Assembly (NCBI RefSeq): GCF_019097595.1
Contig: NC_080710.1
Coordinates: 23,561,780-23,625,779, forward strand
Source: Hemibagrus wyckioides
Lineage: Eukaryota > Chordata > Actinopteri > Siluriformes > Bagridae
Direction of reading: 5' to 3'
DNA: 64,000 nucleotides
In this document: one piece after another, positions 50,936 to 63,396 of the stretch
Layout of the letters: each line of letters starts with the position of its first letter
Position numbering within the stretch: the stretch's first letter is position 1
Notes under the pieces: model-generated
The model's database searches: none
The model's input: only the letters and a program-made list of their open reading frames with translations
What the model was told of the DNA's origin: nothing
Program-made: the position numbers and the translations under genes

Positions 50936-52064
50936 GAAAGTAGGTATTTGGGGAATGGGAACCTGGAAAAATTATAAGGAGATACAAAAACGTTAGTCTG
51001 GTCTGAACCTTAACTAAGTTTCTAATCAAAAAGTTTGTTTTGAAAAAAGTTTAATCAAATTTGTTATTGTTAAGAATTTCCCAGTGTTGGAAAGTGGGCG
51101 TATTTATCGTGTTAAGCAGTAGTTTTTAAGGCTTTGGCCATATTGCTTTGCACCCCGAAACCCGATGGTCATTTGCATTATTCTCAGCAGACAGAACCAC
51201 ATGGCAGAGCATCCTCACACACCTGATAGAACTCACTCCATGTAACCCACACAGAGTACCGGGCTTCCATAAGCAGATGGTGTGTTCATTTGCGTATGTT
51301 TTTCACTTTTGTGAGGAGAAATTTCCCCATAATGAGAGTAAAACAAAATTTGGAGATCATATCGCTGGTCCTCACAAAACAAACTGCATTGTTGTAAAGT
51401 AAAAATTTAATTCAGTTGATTGAGAAGACTTTTTTTGTTTAGTTTGGTTACTGTTTAGTTAAGACTAAAGTTAGGTGTTACTTATAGAATTATTTATCTG
51501 TATAAATAATTGCATTAAAACGCTTAGGAGTCTAATGTGACAGCATTCATGTGCCTCTTAATGAAGGACTTCAGCATTTCACATTTGTGTGTGTGTGCAC
51601 GTGCATTTGAAGAAGATTAGTTACTGATCTATTTCTCTGTAAATTGTAAAGTAATTTTGTTAGCAATCTACCAGATTCATTAGTCTCTAGACTTTCTTAC
51701 TATAAACACAAAGCTTTCTTGTTCCCTATCTCTCACTTTTCTCTTCCCACCCCCCCCCCCCCACACACACAAGAGAGCATCAGCAAAAGATAATGTGTGC
51801 GAATAAACAACAGTTTGTCTGGTAGAGTTTTTGCTTTGTGCTGCACAGCTTAGGCTAATCAATAGGCTGTTACACGCTTTAGTCTTTGTCACTGTGAGTT
51901 ATGACCAGCAGAAAAAGCGTGGAGGAATTCAATAGCTTAAAAATGTAATTGAGATGTTTCCCAGTACCTGTCTTTGGAACAAATGATGATTGATGACTTT
52001 TTTGAGCGGTGGTGTGTTGTAGTGATTATATGTAGAAAATTAAAATTGACCCTCTTACCTCAAA

Positions 52065-52490
52065 GCTCTTATTACTCCTCGCACTGAACGTCCCTCAGAT
52101 CCACTAGCACTGCTCGACCCCACCATCTCTCAGGGTAAGAGGTAGTTATACATCTAGACTCTTCTCTGTTCTGACACCGAGGTAGTGGAATGAACTTCCC
52201 CTAGATGTCCGTCCAGCCGAGTCACTGACTGTTGTCAAACCACGGCTGAAGACCTACCTCTTCGTGAAACACTTGAACCAGCTCTTATTTTTCCCTGTTT
52301 ATTTTATATATTGTTGTATGTTGTGTGTAAAAAAAAACTCACAACACAATTTTTAAGCTGATGGTACCCTAAGTCTGTGACCTACTGAACTAGTATTGTT
52401 GTATTCATTGATAAAGACTTCGAAGCACTTTTGTACGTCACTCTGTATAAGAACGTCTGCCAAATACCAGAAATGTAAATGTGAAATGAA
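52065..52490 (+). pseudogene. LINE 3' remnant: C-terminus of reverse-transcriptase ORF plus tail
   Basis: A degenerate non-LTR retrotransposon end. At 52186-52284 the frame reads WNELPLDVRPAESLTVVKPR and then LKTYLFVKHLNQ, the characteristic C-terminus (WN.LP...R....L..FK..LKT.LF) of LINE reverse-transcriptase ORFs. A stop codon sits just upstream at 52183. Upstream, RTERPSDPLALLDP (about 52080-52121) fits the same region. The 3' tail at 52435-52485 has cgtcactctgtataagaac and gtctgccaaatac, closely like the SINE family A tail. It is clearly inactive. Confidence 0.65.
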
Positions 52491-54226
52491 ACATATTAAT
52501 GCTTTGCAAATTTTCTCGTTTTTTTTTTAAAGCAATCTCTCCATAGAATATTAAGCAGAGTGGGAAATCAACTTTACTTAAACAGTTTTTCCGACAATAT
52601 CACAGTCTCAGGATTTTCAGATTAACCGTGTCCGTTCTACTGCAATCAAATATCAGACGATTCATAAAAACGTGTCATTTGTTTGAATATTTGTGCTTTT
52701 ATGGCAAAGGATTGCACAGTAATTTGTTTTACTGCCCCTGTGACATTATGCAGGGCACATTTTTGCTCCAGTCCGTGCTGCTGGCTGGAGCATGGCCTCC
52801 AAATGGCCTCTCTTGTGTAATTATGATGTGTAACTTGTTTTGAGTGGCCCCATGAATGCCCTCTGTGATATATTTTAATAGAGATGACCTCATTGGCCTC
52901 ATAGATGCTCTGGTGAGGTTGAAGGTTATCCACCAGAGTAGTGTGAGTTATTGGTGTGCTCAGTGCACTGGGCATTTATGAGGGGAGATTTTAAAAAATG
53001 GGGTTTTTAGTGTTATGACTAAGAAACTTTTGTCAACTAATCATTTAGAATTTGCAGTGAATACTAATTGTTTCTCTAAGAGCTTGATTATGTTTATGAT
53101 ACCTCTTAGTGAAGGATAATGTAGTATAGGGGCAGTGCAGTATAGCGTGATATAGCACCATATCCACAATAATTCTTTCATCATGTGACCCGCACTTTAC
53201 CCAAGCACTGAATTGGGAATTCGGCTACTCTTTTAGTACCAAGAGCGCCAGATAAGGACAGAGTAGAAACAGGAATAACTGAATAAGTACAGAGTGGAGA
53301 AATAAATAATTGAGGCTATTGATTGGTCAAAAAACAAAAAAAAAACATATAAAAGCACACAAAAACAATATAATGCTAGCTAGCTAGAATCACTGTACTA
53401 CCAAAAAGTATGGTTTAAGTACTTAACCCACAAATCTCTGTGTGTGGTCTCTGCTATTTTATGTCCCTTCACAGAACACTGAACACAAAAAGGTAAAAGA
53501 GCAAGCTAAGTCAGAAATTAGAGCAATTTTGTGTGAGTGTTACCTCTGTAAGGGAAATGATATCAGTGCCCTCATCCCCCAGAGAACTCCTGCCCCTTTC
53601 ACAGGTGTCATTACACATTGCGATACCGAAAACGAAAACAGACACAGCTACTCAAGCAAGGTACCAAAAGATCTGGATTTAGATAAGTAACTGTGCCATG
53701 TGTAACTCATTTACTAAGTCACTCTGTCCTGAATGGAAATGCTTCTCTTGTCTGCTACAGCAGTGAACTCTCTCTCACATCTCAGGATCTCTGTAACGCA
53801 CAGAGTGTTTCAGACTCATCACCGCTTTTCAAAATCAGCAGTGGAATTTCACCCGCTCGCTCTGCAGATAGCACTTTCCTCTACCCAAGTCACCTCTCAA
53901 TCAGACCCATTGCCATCATCTCACAAAAGCAGCCGGCAGCCATTACAGGGCATCCAGTTCGACCTCCTCTCACATTCCCACTCTTCATTTCCACTCTCAC
54001 ACCGCGCGATATGGCGCTATGCTTTTATCGATGTTCGAGATGGAGATATGAATGAAAGAGTGCATTGCATTGAAAAGAAAATCCGCCAGTTTCTCCTTTT
54101 ACAATAACGTATCCAAGCAGTTTTAAGCAGTTTTTCACTCTATTCTTCAGCAGGTTTTTTGGGTTCTAATAGATAAAGGCAGAGCCTTTATTTATTCATC
54201 ATTCATACTTCTTTTGTAACCTTTTT

Positions 54227-54500
54227 ATCCTGGTCAGGGTCATGATGGATCTAAAGACTCTCACAGGGAAAACTGTTCATGAGGCAAGAATACACCCTGA
54301 ATGGGATGCTAGTCTACACACACACACACACACACACAAACAATCAAACAATTACTGACTCACCCATTTGCAAATAGGGGTAACTTTTCAGAGATCGCCA
54401 GTTCATGTGCAACATATTTTTGGTAGGTAGAAGGAAACTGGAGAACACTGAGGAAACCTACGCAGGCTCAGAAAGAACTCCGATCCCAGACCTGCGGCAT
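54227..54500 (-). mobile_element. SINE family B (reverse) with internal (CA)n
   Basis: The reverse complement of the family B layout: atcctggtcagggtcatgat, gaatacaccctgaatgggat, a (CA)n run at 54317-54339, actcacccattt, then gaaggaaactggagaacac and gaggaaacctacgcaggct. The internal TG/CA run matches the tgtgtgagtgagtg part of the 42601 copy and shows how SINEs seed microsatellites. Confidence 0.6.
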
Positions 54501-55744
54501 CATGTTGCTGAGAACTTTGATTATCGAAATGGCTAAACTTTATCTTCGCTTTTCTTACTTCTTGCATATATACACTCTCTGATGCCAAAAAACACATAAA
54601 GAATCAAGACTGTGTTGTAGACCTTTTTACATGGACCCCTTTCACCTAGCATTCCACAAGACAACCACTGACTTCACCTGAAAGCCAAATCTACATGTAA
54701 AGCACTGCTTTTTAGATCCTCCCACACCACTATGACAAACTGAAATCATTTACTTTGCTGGCAGTGTGCTGTAATCTACGCTTCCCCTAACCTTGTCAGT
54801 GGCAGTGAATTATGCATTTAAATGCAGCTCAGTGTTCGGCAAGCAGAGTAACAAGCAACCAATTTGCACGTCTCATCTTATAGATCTCTTGCCAGCTGTT
54901 TCATTTAGCCTGTTTCACTGTTGTAGTCTGATATAATATAATGTCTGTTGTTGTCCCTGACAGTCAGAGATGATGTTTGCTGCCATTCTGTGCCAAAAGC
55001 ATTTCAAAGAGCACAAGGCCTGCCTCTCATGCTGTGAGGCTTTCTCAAACCCTCATCTGACTGTAGTCATGGGCTCTTGTGGAGTGCCATCAAAGGCTGC
55101 AGGAACAGAAAAGGCATTGTTTGCATCTTCCAATCACGCACCTGCTCAGAAAGCCATCTCCGTCCTTTCAGCATCAACGTCTCTGTTGTGATGGAAGAGG
55201 CTGTAAACCCACGGTTGCACTTAGTTCAGCAGATACATTTATTTCCTTGTGGCGTAACAGCAGGCAAGGGAACTTTGAGTTCCTTTGTGCGAGGAAACTG
55301 CTTTTCTATATGAATTCAACGTAAACGGGTCTATTGAGAAAGATGTCGCTGCTCTCTCGGGATCTGTGTTGTTGAATACTGTGCTCTTAATGAATTATAT
55401 CACGTATGTTTCATTCCTTTTGAAATTTAATAGTACGCAGATTATGGCAGTCACGTTAATCAGACTATATGCAAGCAGCTGTGTTTGAAATATGTGACCT
55501 TCACTGATACTGTAGCAGATCTGTTTCTCTCCATCATTCTTTTTATCCCGTATGTCTACTACATGATTTAAATAGCAAAAATAACTATAGGATATGGGTA
55601 AAGCAGGACGACAGGGCGATCAGCAGGATTTTCCAGGTGCCTTAAAGTTTTAAGCACTGTGTACCAAGAAAAACTAAAGAAGGATTTTGACTTTTTACAA
55701 CTTGGCATTCCAGGACTGCCTTGGACTAGAACTACTTCATCTTG

Positions 55745-55979
55745 TCTCTGAATGGAGAGGAGCCAGTTGAGGTGGTTCCCTACAAGTATGTCTTCTGGCT
55801 GGCTCTGGCAACAGCTATGCCAGGCACATACCACTCCATGGAGACCCTGTTGCATAGACAGAACCTGCTGGACAGATCTCAGAGTTGGTCTGGGGATCTC
55901 CCATAAAAGCAAGAATCTGTCGTTAGGGAGTGAGAAGTCTGGACTGACCTTCTCATCCTGTTGCCACAGTGACCCCTGA
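55745..55979 (+). pseudogene. LINE remnant: end of a reverse-transcriptase ORF
   Basis: The + strand frame from 55752 reads MERSQLRWFPTSMSSGWLW and continues with TCWTDLRVGLGIS. The start matches the conserved ERSQLRWFGH motif near the C-terminus of a non-LTR retrotransposon polyprotein; the later WTDLRVGLGI corresponds weakly to the WRDYVSRLAWERLGI region. DNA motifs gagaggagccagttgaggtg and gttggtctggggatctccc agree. It is too short and diverged to be active. The 149-codon antisense frame over the same DNA is a shadow. Confidence 0.5.
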
Positions 55980-57850
55980 GGTGGAAAGAAAGGTGGAAAG
56001 AAAATAAACAAAGGCAACTTTCACTGAACGTTTTTCTAGATGTGTTTGATGGTGGTTTGTAGTTGATTAAATGCTGCCTTGAAAGTGATTATTGGATTAC
56101 CTTCACCTTTTTAATTAGAGTGCATGGTTTTAGTGATTAATGCCATGTCCACTCGTTACGATCTACCTACTCACTGCAAATATCCTCCAATGCCGTAACA
56201 CACTCTCCTTCAGAGCTTTATTACAAGGACACTAATTAAAGTTTCCAATTTCTAACCTCTTGTTTTAATCTTCAGGTTATACATGTGCCAAATAAAATAT
56301 AATGCACTAAAACGTTTTTACAGACCCTGAGAGAAATTAGCTCTTCAGATGTAATGCTTTTTATTCATGCTCATGTCAAAAATCTTAAAAAGAAACTTTT
56401 CCTCCTTATGATCTGGAATGTGAGGCAGCACAGTACAACATACTGTGGATTGTTTATTTCTTTTCATGGAGTGTTGGATAATTGTGAAAGGTTTGTGTGA
56501 GATCACTTCGCCTTAATGGTTTGTAACAGTGACTGTTTAAAAAACAGGAGCAGGAGGCTGTTAGATCTCGTCAGTCCACATCAGGGTGTACTACTAGCAC
56601 ACCAGATTACCTAGCCGTTACATCCCATTGTCCTTTGAAATAGCAACCTATGAGAGAACAAGATGCCCTGCAAGTAGTGTTTCCAAGCTAAATTCCTCAG
56701 AAATGGTCCACAAATTGAAGCCGGGATGGAAATTGATCCTATTACCAGACCTGGAGTTCCTCTGGGAGCCTGTGCTGGGTGTGTGCAGGCAGCATGTGTC
56801 TCTCATTAGACCTGATGGGGAAAGAACCTGAGCTGCTTGTCTGCTCTGGAGAAGTTCTCTGCAAATGGGAGCTGAACCCTGACAGGGTTCATCCAGCCAG
56901 GCCTGGGATGGAGGAGACGCTCTTATTGGAGCAGCCTACCCTAAACCAACAGAGAAAAGATACTGTAAATGTGCATGTACGGCACTCAGGCACATAGTGA
57001 GATCAGGAACGGTTGTTTAGTGTGTCAGTATAAAGGCTGAGGGTTAGGCTGACAATATGAACTTACGTATATCTGCACTGGTGCACAGTAACAGAGTGGA
57101 GAGAAAATCTCTTCTTTACATGTTTTTAGAAACTGTAACGTTTGCTGCTTGTTGGTATATTAACTCACACACCTGCATTCTCATTCATTTTATCTTCTGT
57201 AACTACTTCCAGCGGATCTGGAGCCTACTACATGAAATGGTTACTGAAGCCTAAAATGATTACTGAAGATGAATGAATTGTGTATATAAATTCATGAATT
57301 TTATATATAAAAAGTGAGAAAAAAGAAAGTCAATCATGTGTGCGGTGCCCAGTAAGGATTTTTTCCATGTGTATAAAATAAAAAATAAAAAAATAAAAAA
57401 ACAAGAAAAATGAGATGACATCTGCATCTGCATGGTGGAATGAATATACAATTTGATCTGTGCATATAAAGCACAGGAAGTGTGAGTGTGCCATGGAACA
57501 ATATCCATCATCTCTGTCATTCACTGTACCATAAATAATAAGATTATTAGCTACCTGGTTTTTCATGGCCAACGGTGCATTGCATCTTTTGTTCCAGCAC
57601 AAGAAAGATAAAAAAATAAATAAAAAAGCTGATTATAACTGTGCTGTAGTCAAAAGCCAGACAGTATAGATAAAGCTGCATGCATATAATTCTGTTTATA
57701 GTTTCTATTTAATAACACTAAATAAAAAAGCATATTTATCTGATTTTCGTCCTTAACCAGCATCATGTTTTCCGCATTTATTTTATCACTCCAGTCTGTT
57801 GTATTTTAGTAGCTCAGTAATAAATGATCTCCCATCATCTCCTCTCTTAG

Positions 57851-58159
57851 ACCCAATGCACGGCCCTCGGCGGTTGGAGGTGGTGGATATCAAATCCAGG
57901 CAGATCACCGTACGCTGGGAGCCGTTCGGCTACAACGTGACCCGGTGCCACACCTACAACCTGACAGTGGAGTACCGCTACAAAGTGAACGGCAAGGAGG
58001 AGACACGAGAGGAGGTGTGTTACGAGTTGCAGAGCCCGACCCCGCAGCACACCATCCGCAACCTGTCGCCTTACACCAACGTCAGCGTCAAGCTGGTGCT
58101 GCGGAACCGAGAGGGCGAAAAGGAGAGTCAGGAGCTGGACGTTCTCACAGACGAGGATG
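57851..58159 (+). CDS. ptprm: ptprm exon: fibronectin type III repeat 2
   Basis: This 309 bp exon encodes all of FN3 repeat 2, phase 1 at both ends, after the 25.9 kb intron. The split codon g|ac gives Asp, so the junction reads KCA|DPMHGPRRLEVVD. Key segments are SRQITVRWEPFGYNVTRCH, YNLTVEYRY, RNLSPYTNVSVKL and ESQELDVLTDED. Four sequons are visible (NVT, NLT, NLS, NVS). Base composition is clearly GC-richer than the flanking introns. A cysteine in EEVCYE sits where I recall serine in mammalian PTPRM; PTPRK has a cysteine in this area. The reading frame that appears to begin at 57799 upstream is intron. Donor: gtgaag. Confidence 0.97.
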
Positions 58160-58997
58160 GTGAAGATCTTAATTCAGCTTTTTAATCTGATTATGAAATT
58201 TTCACGTCAGCTTGTGATTATCTGTTTTAGTGGCACTGCTGCTTTATTTAACTACTTACTCCTTAATAGAGACAAGTTTAAGATTAAATTTGTAAAAGAT
58301 TAATAGTAACTGCCTGAGTTAATGTACTTTATATTGATTGAACTTTATCCACCGAAGGGTTTCAGAGGGTATCGGCTTTCCATCTAAATCATGGCCGGAT
58401 ATTGAGTAGTTTGAATGTATGAATAGTGCCAATTACGATAGCAGCTCCCTGTCGAGCATCTTAGCTATTCAGATAGAACGAATGAACAATGACCTTTTCC
58501 TTTGATTACGGAAATGAAAAATTCTGCTTCTTCATTTTTTCACTTCTGTTGTATTTGTCCCTTCTGATCCATCCTTGACCTGAGCAGTATTTTGTTTTGC
58601 TGTGTTGTATATGGTGTGCAAGCAAGACACTTTCCTTTGGTTTATTTTAGCCTGTTCTACAATTGCCTTTGGGATGAAACAGTCAGTTAAGACTGAGAGT
58701 CTGTAACAAGATAACAAGGTTATCCCAAGGTCAGAGTAAATATGTAGTGAAGGTTCTTCAGAGCGGAGCGAGAGCTAAAAGAACCTTCACTATTTGAATA
58801 TTCCTTTTGACCATGACTTATGCAGTTATATGTAGTACTATGATCACACCTGCAATTGAAAAAAGTTAAAACTGTGAAGTTGCTTGTCTAGCATACGGGT
58901 GTATGATAGTATTTAGTATTTAGAGCATGAAAGAGCCCAGATACACCTTTACCAACTGATATATCCAAATGAATACCTCATTTACTTTGCATTTCAG
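58160..58997 (+). other. ptprm intron between FN3-2 and FN3-3 (phase 1)
   Basis: An 838 bp intron, gtgaag...ttcag. Its only notable content is the inverted repeat at 58728-58815. Confidence 0.85.
58728..58815. repeat. Fold-back / MITE-like inverted repeat
   Basis: A perfect 14 bp inverted repeat, tagtgaaggttctt at 58745-58758 and its complement at 58779-58792, encloses a 20 nt loop. The arms extend imperfectly outwards (ggtcagagtaaatat against atattccttttgacc) for a total span near 88 bp. It lies in the 838 bp intron between the FN3-2 and FN3-3 exons. Confidence 0.6.
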
Positions 58998-59107
58998 TAC
59001 CAGGCGCTGTGCCCCTTGAATCCATCCAGGGAAGTACATACGAAGAGAAGATCGCTCTCAAATGGCGAGAACCCATCCAGACATACGGAATCATTAAGCA
59101 GTATGAA
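58998..59107 (+). CDS. ptprm: ptprm exon: fibronectin type III repeat 3, first part
   Basis: This 110 bp exon was missed by ORF length but is clear from the expected continuation of FN3-2. Split codon g|ta gives Val, then PGAVPLESIQGSTYEEKI, LKWREPIQTYGII and KQYE, ending in phase 0 at gtaagt. Remembered PTPRM reads PGAVPTESIQGSTFEEKI...WREPTQTYG, nearly the same. It encodes the A to C strands of FN3-3, with the typical core tryptophan (KWREP). The intron before it is only 838 bp and holds the fold-back element at 58728-58815. Confidence 0.95.
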
Positions 59108-60365
59108 GTAAGTCTTCCGTAGCTCAAACCACTTCCCACGACACATTCATCTTCAGCCTGCCATGCTGCCTTCAGCACTTCCATCCTTCATTCACTCCAG
59201 GATCTTAATTGACTAATAAATCTAACCTAATAACCATAAGCCCTCAATGCTCAGGAGCTTGTTAACACAATCTATTACCAGCTAAAGCTCTGGGATAGGG
59301 CTAATCCGACTGCAAAACTGCCAGAGAGATATCATCTCCATAAACTATACAGAGTTACATTTACGGTGCGTCCTGTTTTAAAGTCTTCAACCTAACACCC
59401 ACGCTTGTAACACAACCCGACTATCTACCTGTAGCTCGTCTGCTGTCTGACTCTGAGTGAAATGTCACTTAGGGCCAGAGCAGTATACCTAAGGGAAAGA
59501 GGTGAAAGAAAAGTTTATAGAAAAGAAAGTTCTAGCACACGGCACATTGAAGACGGTTTACTATTCCTGTGAAAGCATGTAGAGATGGTGTGCCATGGCC
59601 GTATCTGCCCTCTAGGAGTTTTTAGTGTTTCATTCCAATAAAAACATAAACACACCAGAGTGTAGAGTGCATGTCTGAGCATTACGGTCACACATGACCT
59701 CCTGCAATGGAACATGAGTGAATACCATGCAAGATAAAACACATTTCATTTGCTACCCAAAATAAGAATCTCAGATTTTAACGTTGCACAGCTAAGTGTT
59801 ATTCTCTTCAGCGTACAGACTTCTCATTGTAAAAGTTTGCTTTTCATGTTTTTTAAAGTGTGGGCTTTATTGTACGTTATTTGTCATGTTCAACTTTGTG
59901 TGCATCTGAGGACCATACGGTTTGATGCACTCTTTGGAACGCCACACAATGCAGTATTCAAAAGAGCCATTGTAGCAGTACTTCATTTGTGAAAATTCAC
60001 CCAATTAAGCTGTCACGTTCACGTTATGAAATTACATTCTGTCATGTCTCTTGCCTGTTAGACCGTGTCATGAGCATGATCCGCTCCAGTTTTAAAGGAA
60101 AAGGGATAAATCAAGGCTTTCTGCCTCATTAATGTCTGATAGATTTCTGACGTTACTATATTGCACATGGCATTTTCGTTTGATCACTGAAGAATATTTT
60201 GGCCCAAAAACCATTTTGTTGTTTTTGGTCTAATTTCAAGAGTTGATTTACTTTAGAGTTGATTGTACTGTGATTGATGATTAGCTTGGCTGCATGCACT
60301 ACATACATTGGGTGTTTGTATTTTTTTAAATAAAATTGTAAAATATGTAGCTCGGAATCCATTCC

Positions 60366-60718
60366 TGTCAGGGTTTGATTGGATGTTTCCCTGCCGGAAT
60401 ACTAGGGGTCGTGTCTTTGCCCTGCCCTTGCCATAGATTTCTTCCCACCTCTGCATACTTGTTCCCTGTGTGTTTGTAATTGGTTCCACTATTTATCCCT
60501 GCCGCGTTGCGTTTTGCAGCACAACATCCTCGTCTTCGAGTTCTTGTTTTCCTCTTGTTTGGTTCCTTCAGTCTGTTTGGACTTTTGGTTTCATTTCTAG
60601 TCAAGTTTTGTTATGCCCAGGTTTTCCTAGTGTTTCCTGTCCTAGTATCTTTGTTATTTTGTTCATAAATCGTGTTTGTTTTGTTATCCCTGCATTTGGG
60701 TCTGGCTTTCACCCTGAG
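60366..60718 (+). mobile_element. Probable solo LTR-like element (degenerate)
   Basis: Begins TGTCAGGG, is T-rich, and includes tccctgcatttgggtctgg near the end followed by accctgaga, close to the TGTCA...TGACA ends of fish LTR retrotransposons. It has no internal coding sequence, no visible second LTR, and I could not confirm a target duplication. The call rests on ends and composition. Confidence 0.4.
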
Positions 60719-60813
60719 AGGCACCCTGCACTCCTAATAATTTCAGGATCTTAAGCTGGAGATTGTAAAAGAATTTTTTGGTAATGGGTTGAGATTGGTG
60801 AGCTTCCGACATA

Positions 60814-61171
60814 CACTACCGCTCAAAAGTTTGGGATCACTTGCATATTTCAGCTACGGAGGAAGACTCCATCAAGCCAGTCCATCTTGTGGGAGATGCT
60901 ACAGGAAGCATGGGGTGAAATCTCATCAGATTATCTTGAAAAATTGACAGCTAGAATGCCCCGGCTGTAATTGCTGCAAAAGGTGGTTTTTTGATGAAGG
61001 CAAAGTTTGTAGAAAACATTCATCATTTCCATCAAAATCATTATTTCTAACTCTGACATGTCAGCATGTCCTGTTCTTTTACTATATTTTCTATTCACTC
61101 TAATTTCATGTGTGTTTCCTTGGAAAACTATAAAAAAATTTTGAGTGATCCCAAACTTTTGAGCGCTAGTG
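60814..61171 (+). mobile_element. Internally deleted Tc1/mariner-like transposon
   Basis: About 28 bp terminal inverted repeats differ at one position: the left end is cactaccgctcaaaagtttg (from 60814) and the right end, read in reverse complement, is cactagcgctcaaaagtttg (from 61171). A TA lies directly before the left end (60812-60813), as expected for Tc1 insertion. The interior retains the transposase C-terminus at 60887-60967, LWEMLQEAWGEISSDYLEKL then TARMPRL, ending at a stop made by a small deletion. The remainder, AVIAAKGG, continues in another frame. The DDE catalytic region is gone, so this is a dead, non-autonomous relic. Confidence 0.8.
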
Positions 61172-62269
61172 TCCTTATTGATTTAGTGCCATTGTGACTA
61201 AAGACAGCTGACGACAAACGTTTGCCAATGTCATATTTATTTACTTATTTATATATTTTAATTAAATTAAAATCAAAAAGCCACCAACAGAAGGACAGCA
61301 TATACTGACACGAAACTTCCAGGGCAGCTATAAATACGCTAGTTACAATGAAGAAACATAACCGCAACAAGCAAGGCCTTTAGTGTAATTGTTGAATTTG
61401 AACAAGTGATCAAGTTTGAACAATAGGCACTTTTCTTTTACTTGTACACAACAGCTTCAAAAATGCATCATACTGAGAGTGGGGTTGTTTATACAACCCC
61501 AATTTTTGCATGGTGTGAGCATATCATAGTCATTTTTATTAATCATATTTAGAAATATTAGTAGTAGTAGTAGTATAAGATATTATTGAGATTATTTCTA
61601 ATAGTGCATTTGCTAAAATCACTGTCACAAGCCGGCTTTAATAGATACATAACGGTTCTCCCTTGGTGGTTTTATGCTATAGCTTCTACAGGGAAAGGCT
61701 TCTGAGGTGAGCCTAGTCATCTGTATTGAAGTCAATAGCACTCTAGGGCTTTGGGAACTGATACACTTGTTAATAGAGAAGCTCCTTTAATAGAAGGTTT
61801 TCAATGATTCTTTGTTGTAACACCCTCAGAATAGCAGCATGTGTTTTACTGAATTTCCACAAGACTCCTCATCTTTCCTTGCCAAAGCATAATTCAAATG
61901 CCTTCCATACAAATCACGCTGGAGTTTATGAAAGTCTTTTTGGACCTTTTTTTAATCACCACACCAGTCTCCATTCATCACCCAGTTCCGATGCATCTAC
62001 AGCAAAAGGCTCTTTTTCTGCCTATGAATGACTGCTTGAATGCCTCCAGATGCACAACTGCACTAGAGTGTAATGGAAGGAGGCCGAATGGCATTTTACA
62101 CCTGACAGCTTCTATCCATGCTGCCCCATAACTCCCTTTGTGCTCTTTAATTGGAAACAGAATGAAACCATGATGGAGAGGCCACCCATTAGCAAGAGGA
62201 ATGATTTATTTAAATGCAGCTTTTAACCACATTGATAAAGTTACACTGAGGAGGGTAACTCCTCATACC

Positions 62270-62271
<2 letters not shown>

Positions 62272-62312
<41 letters not shown>

Positions 62313-62325
62313 TCACTCTCACACT
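62272..62325. repeat. (CT)n microsatellite
   Basis: A perfect CT run grading into CTCA variants. Confidence 0.9.
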
Positions 62326-63363
62326 CTTTTCTTCAAGAGAAAAGAAAAGAGTACAATATAGACTGAGGAACAATGATGCTTCCAGAGACCCTGAAGGCAT
62401 TATTATTATAAATACTTGAATACTAGTTTGTCCCCTGGGTGTTTTTGTTCCTTCTTGGCCTTACACTTGCTATGCTATGGGCTTACAGGTTGTTTGAGGT
62501 GTCTAATTATAGTTAGACAGGCCTAGCTACATTTTCTGCTGTCAGATATTATTCTGTTCGCAGTAAGGTATCGGATATAAGCAAGAATGTCTGTGTATAT
62601 AGTCAGCATTATACAATAGTATACTATAGCTATGGCAGATACTATTTCTGATAATCTAGCAGGCGTTCACTGTAATCTTATTTCAGATACCTTTAATGTA
62701 ACTCCGGTCACCAATTTCAGTCGATGCTTCTGATACGATTGATATGCACATGAAATGAAAGCGGTGGTTATAAATAATGGTTTAGGTTAGACAAGTATAC
62801 TAATTCTTTTGCTACTTTGCTACTAGACAAAATATTTTAATTAATAAATCTTTATAATTACACAGAAAGAATGAATCATAGGCTACGGTGCATTGGAAGT
62901 GTTATTGTCATGTGACATCAAGTACAACTTGCATAGCAAACAAGTCCGATAACAAGTGGGTAGGTTAAAACAATCACTTTGTGTTACAATCAGGTTTACA
63001 GAGAGTGTGTGTGGAATTTTCTTGTGACAAGAATGCATACATTATGGAGTTATTCCTATCTGTATTTTTTAAACAGAGATCACTTATCCCCTGTCTATCA
63101 TAATTAATACAGATCTCTTCAGGTAACTTTACTCATCCAGACATCTTATCCTGTCCAAAAAAGTTTTTTTTTTTATATTGGGTAGCTTTGGCAGGATTTA
63201 TGTCTTACATAAAACTATGCAATGTCCTCAATAAAGAGAAGACTATTACTATAAAACCATGAGGCATTACAGTATGCTGTGATTAATTAAATCTGGCATT
63301 GGATAGTATCCCAAAATTTGTGTTGAATCATATATCATTTTTGTAAGGATGTCAAGATTCAGT

Positions 63364-63396
63364 TCTCTCTCTCTCTCTCTCTCACTCTCACTCTCT
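63364..63396 (+). repeat. CT-rich microsatellite at the FN3-3 acceptor
   Basis: A CT run with CTCA interruptions forms most of the pyrimidine tract ahead of the AG at 63406-63407. Confidence 0.85.

Noticed and set aside
55568..56017. 149-codon open frame on the - strand
   Set aside because: It is the antisense shadow of the LINE remnant on the + strand.
57799..57850. In-frame ATG upstream of the FN3-2 exon
   Set aside because: The sequence before 57851 ends in a pyrimidine tract and cttag acceptor, and the protein match begins exactly after it. It is intron.
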